Source of the DNA: CAWDPQ01 sp049642465
Lineage (GTDB): Bacteria > Acidobacteriota > Vicinamibacteria > Vicinamibacterales > 2-12-FULL-66-21
Direction: 5' to 3'
DNA: 64,000 nucleotides
Assembly (NCBI GenBank): GCA_049642465.1
Contig: JBAROV010000137.1
Location: 62,001-126,000, forward strand
Shown one piece after another: positions 44,071-53,625 of this stretch (the stretch's first letter is position 1; each line of letters begins with the position of its first letter). The notes beneath the pieces are model-generated. The model searched no databases. It was not told where the DNA came from and was given only the letters and a program-made list of their open reading frames with translations. A program made the position numbers and the translations under genes.

Positions 44071-45694
44071 ACCCGTGACCGAGACCATCGCACGCGAAAT
44101 ATGCGCGCGTCGCGGCATCAAGGCGCTGCTCATCGGATCGATCGGGAACGTAGGGAGCCATTACCTTCTGACGCTCAGCGTCATGAACGCTGCGACGGGA
44201 CAAACGCTGGCGTCGGCACAGCAAGAGGCTGCGAATCCGGAGGCGGTGCTGCGATCGCTGGGCGACGCGGCGTCGGAGATCCGCAGCCGACTCGGCGAGT
44301 CGCTCGCGTCGGTGGAGCGATTCGATGCACCGATCGAGCAGGCGACCACGTCGTCGCTCGAGGCGCTCAAGGCATTCTCGCTTGGAAACCAGCGACGTTT
44401 CGAGGGTCGCGAACTCGAGGCGGTGCCGTTCTACGAGCACGCGATCCAGCTCGATCCGAACTTCGCCATGGCCTACGCGCGGCTGAGCGTGATCTACTCC
44501 AACATTGGCAATAATACGAAGTCCGCGCACTACGCCGCGGAGGCTTACGACCGCCGCGATCGAGTCAGCGCGCGGGAGCGGTTTTACATCACGGCCCGGC
44601 AGGAGGCGATGACGGGCCAGCACCTGGCGCTCGAGAAGACCTACGAGCTGTGGAAGCAGACGTATCCGCGCGATACGACACCGCGCAACAATCTGTCAAT
44701 CGTCCTCTCGAAACGCGGAGAGTTCGAGCGCGCTATTCAGGAAGCAACCGAGGCGAACCGGCTCGATCCGTCCATGCCGTTCCCGTACGGCAATCTCTGC
44801 TTTGGATACATCATGCTGAACCGCGTTTCCGAAGCCAAAGCGATTATCGAGCGTGGCCTCGCCGTTCGTCCGGCCTACGGCGAGCTGCACGCGTGCAGCT
44901 ATGTCGTTGCCTATCTCGAGAAGGACACCGTCACCATGCAGCGGGTGATCTCGGAGACCGAGAAGGCCGGGATCTTGGGGCCCCTGCCGTTGATGCAGAT
45001 CAGAGCGACACTCGCATCCGGCAAGCTTCGGGAAGCCGTATCGCAGTTGAGCGCTCTCGAGCGTTTCTCGACGCAACGAGGGATTCAGGGCGCGTTCGCA
45101 GATGGCATCTCCGCAGTGGCAGGAGAGCTGCTGCTGGTCGGCGCCACGGATGCGTCCATCCAATACGCAGAACGCTCACTCGAGCTCTCCAGCGATGGGG
45201 AGACAATGTGGGCTGTTCCCGTCGTGCTCTTCGCCGCCGGGCGCATCTCGAAAGCGGCGACCATTCAGACGGCCCAGTCGAAGCGCTCTTTTGCGGACCC
45301 GCACTACAAGTCCGTCTGGGCGCCAGCGGCTACCGCGACCGCCGCGATGGCTCGAGGCGAGTATTCCACAGCCGTGGATGCTCTTGCCGCGGCCGAGCCA
45401 TTCGAACGTGTCTACCCGTTCGTGACACTGATTCGAGGTGAGGCGCTGCTCGCCGCCGGCCGCGCAAACGAAGCGGCTGCTGCCTTTCGAAAGGCGATCG
45501 ATGGACGGTTCGCCCTCGAACCCACCGTGCTCGGCCCGGTCGGCCACATCTGGCTCGCCCGCGCGCTCGCGAAGTCCGGCGATGCTGCCGGCGCGCGTCG
45601 CGAATATCAAGATGCGTTCGCAATCTTGAAGGATGCGGATCCAGACCTGCCGATATTGGTGGAGGCGCGCAAGGAGTACGGCGAGCTGCGCTGA
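43784..45694 (+). CDS. Membrane helix and TPR region, C-terminal part of the kinase receptor
   Basis: The frame encodes one membrane helix (AAALLLAGLMVIAVVSYV), then an ILLTDFVNTTGEPAFDGTL segment, then tetratricopeptide repeats to the end. In Acidobacteria this whole layout normally follows the kinase domain in one polypeptide of about 900-950 residues. Here it lies in the +1 frame relative to the kinase, and the listed TTG start is only the first possible start after a stop at 43775. True coding probably begins near 43806. The extracytoplasmic TPR part would be the sensor or docking domain. Either a sequencing error or a real mutation could explain the shift. Confidence 0.8.
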   Translation: MVWRSGLTPGHPTAAALLLAGLMVIAVVSYVRRAPAFTDRDEILLTDFVNTTGEPAFDGTLRQALAVNLEQSPYINIVSQDRIRETLRFMGRQPDEPVTETIAREICARRGIKALLIGSIGNVGSHYLLTLSVMNAATGQTLASAQQEAANPEAVLRSLGDAASEIRSRLGESLASVERFDAPIEQATTSSLEALKAFSLGNQRRFEGRELEAVPFYEHAIQLDPNFAMAYARLSVIYSNIGNNTKSAHYAAEAYDRRDRVSARERFYITARQEAMTGQHLALEKTYELWKQTYPRDTTPRNNLSIVLSKRGEFERAIQEATEANRLDPSMPFPYGNLCFGYIMLNRVSEAKAIIERGLAVRPAYGELHACSYVVAYLEKDTVTMQRVISETEKAGILGPLPLMQIRATLASGKLREAVSQLSALERFSTQRGIQGAFADGISAVAGELLLVGATDASIQYAERSLELSSDGETMWAVPVVLFAAGRISKAATIQTAQSKRSFADPHYKSVWAPAATATAAMARGEYSTAVDALAAAEPFERVYPFVTLIRGEALLAAGRANEAAAAFRKAIDGRFALEPTVLGPVGHIWLARALAKSGDAAGARREYQDAFAILKDADPDLPILVEARKEYGELR

Positions 45695-45707
45695 GCCGCG
45701 CGGGCGG

Positions 45708-48167
45708 TCACCGCGAGGTCGCGACCCGCTTGACGACGAGTTCCACAGGTGGCGCCGCGGACTCGTTGCGCAGGGGGGAGTTCACTTCAACGCGTCCGAC
45801 GACGACGATGGGCTGGCTAATGGGCTCGACCCAGCTCTCGGCCACGAGATGCACCGTGCGGCTCGTTTCTTCCTCCGTGATCATCACGCCATTCAAACCG
45901 ATGTCGTCGACGCGCACGCCGTGGGGGAGGTTGATCACCGAAATCGGGACGCGCCCGGTGAAGCCGTTGCGCCGTTCGACGTTGACCGTCAGCGTCACCT
46001 GTCCGCCGGCCGGCAGCTCGACGCGGTCGGCGGTTGTCGTCACCACGAGATCCGGACGCGGCGCGAGCGCGACGACATCGAGCGGGTCCATCCGTTCGGC
46101 TTCGTGGGAGACGAGCTTGCCGTCAATCGATGCGCGCGCGGCGAGCGTCAGCATGGCCACGCCTGAAACCTCGTAGGGCACCGGCTTCGGCTCGAGAGTT
46201 CTGAGGCGCGCCTTGTGGGCATGGAGCGACGCTTCTGGCGCCGCGGCGATCATCAGCACCGTCGTGTCAGCGTCGGCCGGTATGCGGCCTGGCGGGGACG
46301 TCAGGCCTTCGGGCAGATCGACGAATTCGACGTCGATCGGACCACTGAATCCGTCCTTCCGTTCCGCGGTCACCGTGACGGACACACGTCCGCCTCTGGG
46401 AATGTTGAAGGATTTCGGGTCGAACGCGACCGAGTAATCAGGCGCCGGCTCGCGCACCGTCAGTCGATAGGCGAATCGCTCTCCTTCCAGGCCGCGCACG
46501 TCCCTCAAGCGGAGAAAGTAAGTCCCGTCCGCCGGCGCTTCGAAGTGCAGCCGCGAATCCTTCCCGCCAAACCGCGTTCCTCCATCGTCATTCACGTAAT
46601 CGATTTGGAAGACGGGCATGCCGTTCGCCTCGAGTCGCGTGCCCGGCGCGTGCAGCGACACCTTGTACACCGCCTCTCCCACCGAATGATTCCGCGGCGA
46701 GGTATCGAGCAGCGCCGACCGGATCCCACGATAGCTTTTCAACTGCAGATCATCGTCCGGGTGGGTGGGAAGCGACGCCACCTGCAGCAGCTCGTCGCCC
46801 ACCATCAGGTAGTCGTTGATGGCGAGCTCGTTCCACGTGAGGAGACGGATACTCCGTCGAGTGGAATCCGGGTCGTTGAGCGCGATTTCCGTGCGCGCGA
46901 GGCAGCGGGCCAGCGCGCGAGGCACGGGGCGTCCCAGAGCGTCGAGCACCTCGATCACTGAGTCGAGCGGCGAGCCAAGCTGCTGGGCCGTGATCTCGAA
47001 CACGAGCTTCTGCCCTTTTGTGGCCGTGAACTTGAACAGATCCTGATCCCCACGACCCGTTCTCCCGTCCTCCAGTTCTCCGGCTCCTTCCGTCCAGATG
47101 CGGCCATTCACAGACGAGGGAACCGTGAGCGGGTGCGCAAGCGCCATGTCGCTGTTGGGCTCGCGCTCTGGGGCGTCAGGGTAGGGGCCGAGCGAAATCG
47201 CCTTTCGATTCAACGCCGGCCCTCGTGCGGCGGTGACCGCGACGGGAACGGTGCGCCCGCCCGGATAAATCGGCTCGCCCGAAACACGCACGGAATCCGC
47301 ACCCAGGTTCACGCCGGTGACGGCCACGTCGCCCGCCGCGCCACTTCGCAGACCAAGGGGAAAGACGCTGGTGAGGTAGGGCAGCACACCCGCGTAGATG
47401 CGGTAGCCGAATCCGTCCGCGCCGCCGCCGTGTTCCAGGTCTTCGATCGCAATCGAGTAGGTCCCGGAGTCCTTGAACTTCCACGTGAGCACCGAATCTC
47501 GATTCAGGTCGAGGTCATTGTTCTCCGCCACGAGGTTTCCCGACGCGTCGAGGAGTCGGATGACGCTGTCGAGGCGGGCACCGAGGGGACGGGCGACGAC
47601 CTGGAAGACCATCTCGTCGCCAGCGCGAGCGGCGAAGCGATACGCATCGACGTCGCCAGGCTTACTGAGCGCACCGACGAGCGCGGCGGGCAAGGTCACA
47701 GCCTGCGGCTTCGCCGGATCGTTGGGCTCGTCTTCCTTCGTTTCAGCCAGCGAACTCACTGCGAACCGCAGTTGATTGGAGACGCCGAGCGGCGTGTGCA
47801 GCCGGAACCCATGCATGCCGTGCGGAACGTCTTTCGCGATCGTCACGACCACCGTCAGCTCGAACCTGCGAGCCTTGTCGTCGATCGGCGCGTCTGTGCG
47901 GACCACACCTTTCGGCACGACCATCTTTTCGATCGGGACTTCCTTGACGGCGGTGATTTTGGACGTAAAGCCGGGTTCGCTGAAGATCAGCCGCGTCGCG
48001 TCGCCAATGTTGGTGCCGACGATGGTGACGGTGACCTGCGTGCCGCGCTGCACCCCTGTGGGGGTGAGTTTCTGGAGGGTAGGAGGGGCGGTCTGGGCGC
48101 GCAGATCGTGTCCAGCGGCGCCGATGGCTAAGCCAACAACGAAGACAGCTATCAGCTTGTGGTCCAC
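45708..48167 (-). CDS. Secreted protein with PPC (bacterial pre-peptidase C-terminal) domains
   Basis: An 819-residue protein with a signal peptide. It has an IPT/TIG-like N-terminal domain, two PPC-type domains (DEPNDPAKPQAV...GDVDAYRFAA and EREPNSDMALA...DQDLFKFTA), and C-terminal strand-rich domains. It begins with GTG 7 bases after a GGAG site. It is the last gene of the minus-strand operon with the DUF1501, DUF1549/DUF1553 and WD40 genes. Family members in Planctomycetes and Acidobacteria are surface proteins of unknown role. An in-frame octamer repeat adds eight residues at 47059-47082. Confidence 0.82.
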   Translation of the reverse strand: MDHKLIAVFVVGLAIGAAGHDLRAQTAPPTLQKLTPTGVQRGTQVTVTIVGTNIGDATRLIFSEPGFTSKITAVKEVPIEKMVVPKGVVRTDAPIDDKARRFELTVVVTIAKDVPHGMHGFRLHTPLGVSNQLRFAVSSLAETKEDEPNDPAKPQAVTLPAALVGALSKPGDVDAYRFAARAGDEMVFQVVARPLGARLDSVIRLLDASGNLVAENNDLDLNRDSVLTWKFKDSGTYSIAIEDLEHGGGADGFGYRIYAGVLPYLTSVFPLGLRSGAAGDVAVTGVNLGADSVRVSGEPIYPGGRTVPVAVTAARGPALNRKAISLGPYPDAPEREPNSDMALAHPLTVPSSVNGRIWTEGAGELEDGRTGRGDQDLFKFTATKGQKLVFEITAQQLGSPLDSVIEVLDALGRPVPRALARCLARTEIALNDPDSTRRSIRLLTWNELAINDYLMVGDELLQVASLPTHPDDDLQLKSYRGIRSALLDTSPRNHSVGEAVYKVSLHAPGTRLEANGMPVFQIDYVNDDGGTRFGGKDSRLHFEAPADGTYFLRLRDVRGLEGERFAYRLTVREPAPDYSVAFDPKSFNIPRGGRVSVTVTAERKDGFSGPIDVEFVDLPEGLTSPPGRIPADADTTVLMIAAAPEASLHAHKARLRTLEPKPVPYEVSGVAMLTLAARASIDGKLVSHEAERMDPLDVVALAPRPDLVVTTTADRVELPAGGQVTLTVNVERRNGFTGRVPISVINLPHGVRVDDIGLNGVMITEEETSRTVHLVAESWVEPISQPIVVVGRVEVNSPLRNESAAPPVELVVKRVATSR
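47059..47082. repeat. In-frame GGGAGAAC-type octamer repeats inside the PPC gene
   Basis: On the minus strand three 8-bp units read CGGAGAAC, TGGAGGAC and GGGAGAAC. They encode the segment around GELEDGRTG between two structured regions. The units match the intergenic octamers at 10115 and 28351. Confidence 0.85.
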
Positions 48168-48256
48168 GCTCAGTCTCCAATGTCCGGCAATACCGTGTCC
48201 GACCCTTCGGCCGCTCGCTCGGGCCGCAGCCGCCCCGTCCTCCCGATCTCCCGACG

Positions 48257-49654
48257 CTATTCCTTCCGCGGCACCACGAACTGCTCGCCTTCGCCCCCAT
48301 TCGCCAGCGAATACAGACCGAGCGTGCCATCATAGCGACCGGCAGCAAGCCACCGCCCATCGCCGCTCAAAGCGAGTCCGAGCACCCAGTCAGGTTGCGG
48401 CTCTAACAAGCGTTTCTCTCCCAGCGTCGCCGCGTCCCAGATCTTGATCGCGCGATCCGCGCCGGCTGAGACGAGCGTCGTTCCGTCGGGAGAGTAGGCA
48501 AGCCCCAGGACGGCGTCGCCGTGCGCGAACATCGAATGCAGCAACGTCGCGACGGGCGCAGCGGCATCGCCGTTCCACGACCACGTGCGGATCATGCGAT
48601 CGGCGCCAGCGGCAGCGAGCTTCGAGCCGGACGGGTGAACGGTCACCGCGTAGATGGCGTCCAGCGCGTCCGAGATCGTGAAGAGACGCTTGCCGCTCTG
48701 CGCCTCCCAGATCTTGAGCGTCCGATCACCGGCGCCGGAAACAAGCTGCTTCCCATCCGGCAGGAACGCGACGCTGTAGACGGCGTCGGAATGTTCCTTC
48801 AAGGTGCGGAGTTCCTTGCCCGTTGCCGCATCCCACAGCTTCACGAGCTTGTCGTAGCTGCCGGTGGCGATCGTCGAGCCGTCGGGTGAAAACGCGACGC
48901 TGAGGATCGCATCCTTGTGCCCGTGAATCGTCGCGATCGGTTTTGCCGGTGTCCGCTGCACATCCCAGATGCGCACCTCGCCGATGCGGCCAGATGCGCC
49001 GCCAGCAGCCGCGAGCTTCGTTCCGTCGGCAGAGAATGCCAGCGCGCGCACCAGATCCGAAGGACCGTCGAGCGAGGTGCTCCACTTCCGGTCGTCGAAC
49101 GACAGGAGATGGACTGCCTTATAGGAGCCCACCGCAACCCACCGCCGGGTCTGCTCGAAGGCAACGGCCGACACCGGGCCGCTGACCGCGACGGTCGGCT
49201 TGACGTACGGAATCTCGACCGTCACTTCTTCAGCCGCCTTCGCTTCGGCGGCAGTCGGCGCCGGCGCGCCGGCGTCGATCCATCTGCGAATGACCTCGAT
49301 CTCTGCCTTCGGGAGCGGATCCTCTTTATACGGCATGCGCGGCTTGACGCGCCCTTCGATCAGCTGCACGAGCAGGCTGGACTCGCTCTTGCCCGGGATG
49401 ATGGGGTTGCCGCTTTCGCCGCCGGCGATGAGCGTATCGTAGCTCTTGAGGACGAGGCTGGCCTCAGCCGTCTCGTCGTTGTGGCAGTGCTCACAGCTGT
49501 CTCGAAGGATCGCGCGCACCTGCGTGAACGAAACGCCATGAGGGGACCCTGCGCTCTGGACCGCGCCGCCCTTCGGTGCGCAGGCGACCGTCGAGATGCC
49601 GGCGATGCCCGCGGCCGCAATCGCCCAAAGAGCCCGCGAACGGAGGGGAATCAT
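48257..49654 (-). CDS. Lipoprotein with PSD1-type cytochrome c motif and WD40 propeller
   Basis: A 465-residue protein. A lipobox ends at Cys25. A PSD1-type heme motif SCEHCH has Cys54, Cys57 and His58, with PRMPYKEDPLP downstream. A WD40 propeller fills the C-terminal two thirds (repeats such as VAFSPDGSTIATGSYDKLVKLWD). Its ATG lies 2 bases after the stop of the DUF1549/DUF1553 gene. Such proteins are common in Planctomycetes next to DUF1501 genes. Heme attachment is expected from the motif; electron transfer is inferred. Confidence 0.88.
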   Translation of the reverse strand: MIPLRSRALWAIAAAGIAGISTVACAPKGGAVQSAGSPHGVSFTQVRAILRDSCEHCHNDETAEASLVLKSYDTLIAGGESGNPIIPGKSESSLLVQLIEGRVKPRMPYKEDPLPKAEIEVIRRWIDAGAPAPTAAEAKAAEEVTVEIPYVKPTVAVSGPVSAVAFEQTRRWVAVGSYKAVHLLSFDDRKWSTSLDGPSDLVRALAFSADGTKLAAAGGASGRIGEVRIWDVQRTPAKPIATIHGHKDAILSVAFSPDGSTIATGSYDKLVKLWDAATGKELRTLKEHSDAVYSVAFLPDGKQLVSGAGDRTLKIWEAQSGKRLFTISDALDAIYAVTVHPSGSKLAAAGADRMIRTWSWNGDAAAPVATLLHSMFAHGDAVLGLAYSPDGTTLVSAGADRAIKIWDAATLGEKRLLEPQPDWVLGLALSGDGRWLAAGRYDGTLGLYSLANGGEGEQFVVPRKE

Positions 49655-49656
49655 GC

Positions 49657-52164
49657 TCAGTGCGTGAAGAGGAATTCGCGGCCCGTCAGGATCGCCCACG
49701 CCAGATCCTCGAGCGCTTTGCGCCGTCCTGGCGTCTCACCGGTCGCGCCGTTGGTTGACACACTCGCCTGGTCGAGCGCCGCGGCAAGCGTCTTCTTCTC
49801 CTCATCCGACGGGTAGCGGCTCAGCGCGGCGAGGTAGATTCGTTCGATCGCTGCCTCGTTTCCGGCATTCGACGTCATCAGCTCGTGAATCAAGCCTTTC
49901 GACGCGCTCAGCTTCCGGTTGATCGTGTCGCCGTTGATGACGTGAAGCGCCTGCGTGATGCTCGGCTCCTGCTGGCGCTCAGATGCTGCGGCGGTGATCC
50001 GTGGAGGACGGCCGAACGCGGTCAGGAAGTACGAGTCGACGGCGGCGTCCGGCAGTTGCATGGCACGGCGGCCGGGGAATCCCGGAAAATCCTCGCCCAC
50101 GCCGGTGACCTGGCTGATCGCGTCGAGGATCGCTTCCGCCGGCAGCCGGCGGGCGATGTAATGCGAGTGATACTTCAGATCTGACGCGTTCTTTCCAGCC
50201 GGCACAGACGACAGCTGATACGTCGTGGAGGTCATGATCGTGCGCGCGAGTTGCCTGACGTCGAACCGGTGCGCGACGAAATCGCGCGTCAGCGCCTCGA
50301 ATAACGCGGCGTTCGACGCTGGGTTCGCGTCGCGAATGTCATCGACCGCCTCCACCAGTCCACGTCCCATGAAGTTCTTCCAGACGCGATTGACGAGCGA
50401 GCGGGCGAAGAACGGGTTCTCGGGCGAGACCAGCCAGTTGACGAACGTCTCGCGCCGATCGCCCGGCGCCTCGAGCGGCATCGCTGGACCATCGAGCGGC
50501 TTGGGCGCGAGCGGCACGTTGAGGCGTGGATGGTTGATATCCCCGGTTCGCGCCGGATACACGATGATGTCCCCTCGATCCACGCCGTTCTTGATGCCGA
50601 CGCGCGAGAAGAGGTTCGCCATCTGGTAGTAGTCCTTCTGGGTCCACTTCTCGAGCGGATGGTTGTGGCAGCGCGCGCACGTGATCGAGAAGCCCATGAA
50701 CGTCATGGCGACGTTCTCGGTGATGGCAATCGGATTCTTGTGCAGCACGAAATAATTCGCCGCCCCGTTCGAGAGCGTGTTGCCCGAGGCGGTGAGGATC
50801 TCGCGCGCCATCCGATCCCATGAGGTGTTCGCCTCGACGTTCCTGCGGATCCAGTTGTAGTAGGACCACATCGCGTTCGACGGCAGGTTTCGGCTCGAGA
50901 CCAGCAGCAGGTCCGACCATTTGTAGGACCAGTAGTCCACGAACTCCGGCCGCGCGAGCAGCGCGTCCACGAGTTTCACGCGCTTGTCCGGCGTCTTGTC
51001 GGCAAGAAACGCCCGGACTTCTTCTGGTGTCGGCAAAATGCCGGCCGCGTCGAGAAATGCCCGCCGGATGAACTCAGCGTCGGAAGAGAGGGGCGACGGC
51101 TCGATGTTCAGCTCGGCGAGCTTCGCCAGCACCAGGTCGTCGATGAAGTTGGCGCGCGGGGCGCGCGCATACACCGCAGCGTCGATTTTGTCCGGGAAGG
51201 GCGACGTGATCCGCGCGGTCACCAGCCTGCTCAGATACCAGGCGGAGATCGCCGCTTCACCCGAGCCCACGACCGACACGAGACCGCGCTGATCGACGCC
51301 GGCGACGCCTCCCTCGTTGCTCGAGAACTTCACCCACCGCGTGACATCCTCGGAGTGGCCGTCCGAGAAGTGGGCGCGCACGAGGAGCGGCTGTTCGACG
51401 CCGACGGCCAGGCGCGCCGCCGCGGGAAACACTTCCAGGCGGGTCATCACCGGATCCCACTCAGCCGGCGCGGGCGTGCCGGAGGCGATCCAGTCGGCAA
51501 TCACGTGATACTCGGGAGAGCGTGGCGAGAACCGTTTTCCGCCGCCGTGCGAGACGGCCAGCGTCGGCTTCAGCAGCATCAGGCTGGTGGCCGGGTCCAC
51601 CTTATTGATGCGACGTGCGCTCGCCTGGCGCGTCAGCGTCAGGTAGTCGAGCTCCGGGTCGTAGCCGCGCAGCGTCAGCTTGAAACCATTCTTCCCAGCC
51701 GCCGCGCCGTGACAGGGTCCGGAATTGCAGCCCACCTTCGTGAGCACGGGAATCACATGATTGCGGAAGCTCAGAGGGTACCTGGCCGATGCCCGCTCGA
51801 CCTCCACGACTGTCGAAACCTGTCGCTCGCCGACCTTTGCCGTCAGGATGGCGCGGCCGTCGCCAACGGCGGTGACAAGTCCAGACTCGTCCACCGTCGC
51901 GACGTTCGGATTCGAGGAGGAGAACTTCGCCTCGTCTGTCTGCGATCCGATGAAACTGCCGTTCTGGCGAGTCTCAATCAGCAGCTGCTGGCGTGCGCCC
52001 TGGCCGCGAAGCACCGTGTGCTCCGGCAGAATCACCAGTTCGCCGGCTGGATCCGGCGCGGTCGCGCGCACCGCCGCCACGGCGGCGAGGCACACAACAA
52101 GGAAGCCAGCGCCGGTGGCCGCGGCGAGCGAGCGAAGCGAGACAATCAGCAGGCGAGTGACCAT
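49657..52164 (-). CDS. DUF1549/DUF1553 protein with Ig-like and cytochrome c-type motifs
   Basis: An 835-residue exported protein. A bacterial Ig-like (BIG2) domain lies near residues 45-122 and a second Ig-like stretch near 255-315. A heme-type motif CNSGPCH (Cys146, Cys151, His152) is of the less usual CX4CH form. DUF1549 (DDLVLAKLAELNI onward) follows with a CARCHNHP motif of the standard CXXCH type, then DUF1553. The DUF1501 gene upstream ends 9 bases before its start. These families occur together on planctomycete and acidobacterial surfaces; the reaction is unknown. Confidence 0.9.
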   Translation of the reverse strand: MVTRLLIVSLRSLAAATGAGFLVVCLAAVAAVRATAPDPAGELVILPEHTVLRGQGARQQLLIETRQNGSFIGSQTDEAKFSSSNPNVATVDESGLVTAVGDGRAILTAKVGERQVSTVVEVERASARYPLSFRNHVIPVLTKVGCNSGPCHGAAAGKNGFKLTLRGYDPELDYLTLTRQASARRINKVDPATSLMLLKPTLAVSHGGGKRFSPRSPEYHVIADWIASGTPAPAEWDPVMTRLEVFPAAARLAVGVEQPLLVRAHFSDGHSEDVTRWVKFSSNEGGVAGVDQRGLVSVVGSGEAAISAWYLSRLVTARITSPFPDKIDAAVYARAPRANFIDDLVLAKLAELNIEPSPLSSDAEFIRRAFLDAAGILPTPEEVRAFLADKTPDKRVKLVDALLARPEFVDYWSYKWSDLLLVSSRNLPSNAMWSYYNWIRRNVEANTSWDRMAREILTASGNTLSNGAANYFVLHKNPIAITENVAMTFMGFSITCARCHNHPLEKWTQKDYYQMANLFSRVGIKNGVDRGDIIVYPARTGDINHPRLNVPLAPKPLDGPAMPLEAPGDRRETFVNWLVSPENPFFARSLVNRVWKNFMGRGLVEAVDDIRDANPASNAALFEALTRDFVAHRFDVRQLARTIMTSTTYQLSSVPAGKNASDLKYHSHYIARRLPAEAILDAISQVTGVGEDFPGFPGRRAMQLPDAAVDSYFLTAFGRPPRITAAASERQQEPSITQALHVINGDTINRKLSASKGLIHELMTSNAGNEAAIERIYLAALSRYPSDEEKKTLAAALDQASVSTNGATGETPGRRKALEDLAWAILTGREFLFTH

Positions 52165-52173
52165 CGACGAATG

Positions 52174-53547
52174 TTAGAAGAGTTCAGCAATCGGGTGATG
52201 GCCGTAATCGACGATCGGTATCGGACGGTTGGCCGCCCCGATGAGCGGCGTCTCGATGTCGATGCCCAGCGCCTTGTAAACCGTGGCCGCGACGTCCGGC
52301 GGCGCGATCGGGTGATCGCGCGGATAGGCGCCGATTTCGTCAGACGATCCGATCGCCTGCCCACCCTTAATCCCTCCACCCGCCATCACCATCGTCCAGC
52401 AATTCGTCCAGTGGTCGCGTCCGCCGGCGGGGTTGACCTTCGGTGTGCGTCCGAATTCTCCCGCCGCGAGCACCAGCGTGTCCTGGAGCAACCGGCGATC
52501 GTGGAGATCCTCGAGCAGCGAGCTGTACGCGTGGTCGAACATCGGTCCGACCAGATCGCGATAGCAGCTAATCGGGCTGAACGGCGCCGACCCGTGGATA
52601 TCCCAGGTAATTTCGTTGAAGACCGTTTCGAACATGTTGACCGTGACGAACCGGACGCCGCGCTCGATCATGCGGCGCGCGAGCAGGCAGCTCATGCCAA
52701 AACGGTTACGGCCGTAACGGTCCTTCGTCTTGTCGTCTTCCTGCGAGAGGTCGAACGCCGCGCGCGCGGTCTCTGAGGACATCAGTCGGTACGCCGAATG
52801 GAAGTTGTCGTCCAGCAGACGCGCATCAGGCACCGATTCGAGGTGCGACACCGCCTTGTCCACGAGTTTGCGCATCGACTCGCGGCCGTCAACCCGCATC
52901 GGCGGCAGGTAGTCGGGCGACAGCAGATCGCGAACCGCAAAGTCAGGTTCCGACGGATCCGCATTCAACACGAACGGGTCGTAGGTCTTGCCCAGGAAGC
53001 CAGCCGACTGCCCGTGCGGCAGATTGCCACCCGTATTTCCAATCGGCCGCGGCAACAGGACGTGCGGCGGCGCGTCACCCTTCGGTCCCTTCAGCTTGCT
53101 GACGACGCAGCCAAAGTGTGGCTGCTCGTCGCCGAACTGAAAAAAGCGTCCCGTCTGCATGTACTGGTGCCCGACGTCGTGGACACCGGCGCCGGTGTGA
53201 TACACCGAGCGCAGCAGCGCGTACTTGTCCGCGTGCTTCGCCATGCGCGGAAAGATCTCGCTGATCTGAATGCCCGCGACGTTGGTCGGGATGGCTTGGT
53301 AGGGACCGCGGATCTCCGACGGCGCGTCCGGCTTCATGTCCCAGGTATCGAGCTGGCTGGGGCCGCCGACGAGCATCAGCAGGATGCAGTTGACGTCGCG
53401 GGAGTTCTGAACCGCGCCAGCGGCCTTGAGGATCTCGAAGTCCCGCAGCGTCAGCCCCAGGAAGGCGAGGGATCCAGCGTGCAGGAAATCGCGCCGCCGC
53501 AGCCCGTCGCAGAAGTGAACGCTCTTTTCCGCGTCGAATCGGAACAT
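52174..53547 (-). CDS. DUF1501 family protein with Tat-like signal
   Basis: A 457-residue protein. The start at 53547 follows a GGGAGG site and gives an N-terminus with RRRDFLHAGSLAFLGL, a Tat-like signal. The body has the DUF1501 alkaline phosphatase-like pattern: LLMLVGGPSQLDTWDMKP, SSVYHTGAG, and AAGEFGRTPKVNPAGGRDHW near the C-terminus. It is the first gene of the operon continuing to 45708. The fold suggests a sulfatase/phosphatase relative; activity is not established. Confidence 0.9.
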   Translation of the reverse strand: MFRFDAEKSVHFCDGLRRRDFLHAGSLAFLGLTLRDFEILKAAGAVQNSRDVNCILLMLVGGPSQLDTWDMKPDAPSEIRGPYQAIPTNVAGIQISEIFPRMAKHADKYALLRSVYHTGAGVHDVGHQYMQTGRFFQFGDEQPHFGCVVSKLKGPKGDAPPHVLLPRPIGNTGGNLPHGQSAGFLGKTYDPFVLNADPSEPDFAVRDLLSPDYLPPMRVDGRESMRKLVDKAVSHLESVPDARLLDDNFHSAYRLMSSETARAAFDLSQEDDKTKDRYGRNRFGMSCLLARRMIERGVRFVTVNMFETVFNEITWDIHGSAPFSPISCYRDLVGPMFDHAYSSLLEDLHDRRLLQDTLVLAAGEFGRTPKVNPAGGRDHWTNCWTMVMAGGGIKGGQAIGSSDEIGAYPRDHPIAPPDVAATVYKALGIDIETPLIGAANRPIPIVDYGHHPIAELF

Positions 53548-53625
53548 GACGCCTCCCGTGGCTCCCTGCCCCGCGAATCTACGCGTCGACTGCGGCAGTG
53601 TCAACCGGCAGACAAGGCTGAGCCA

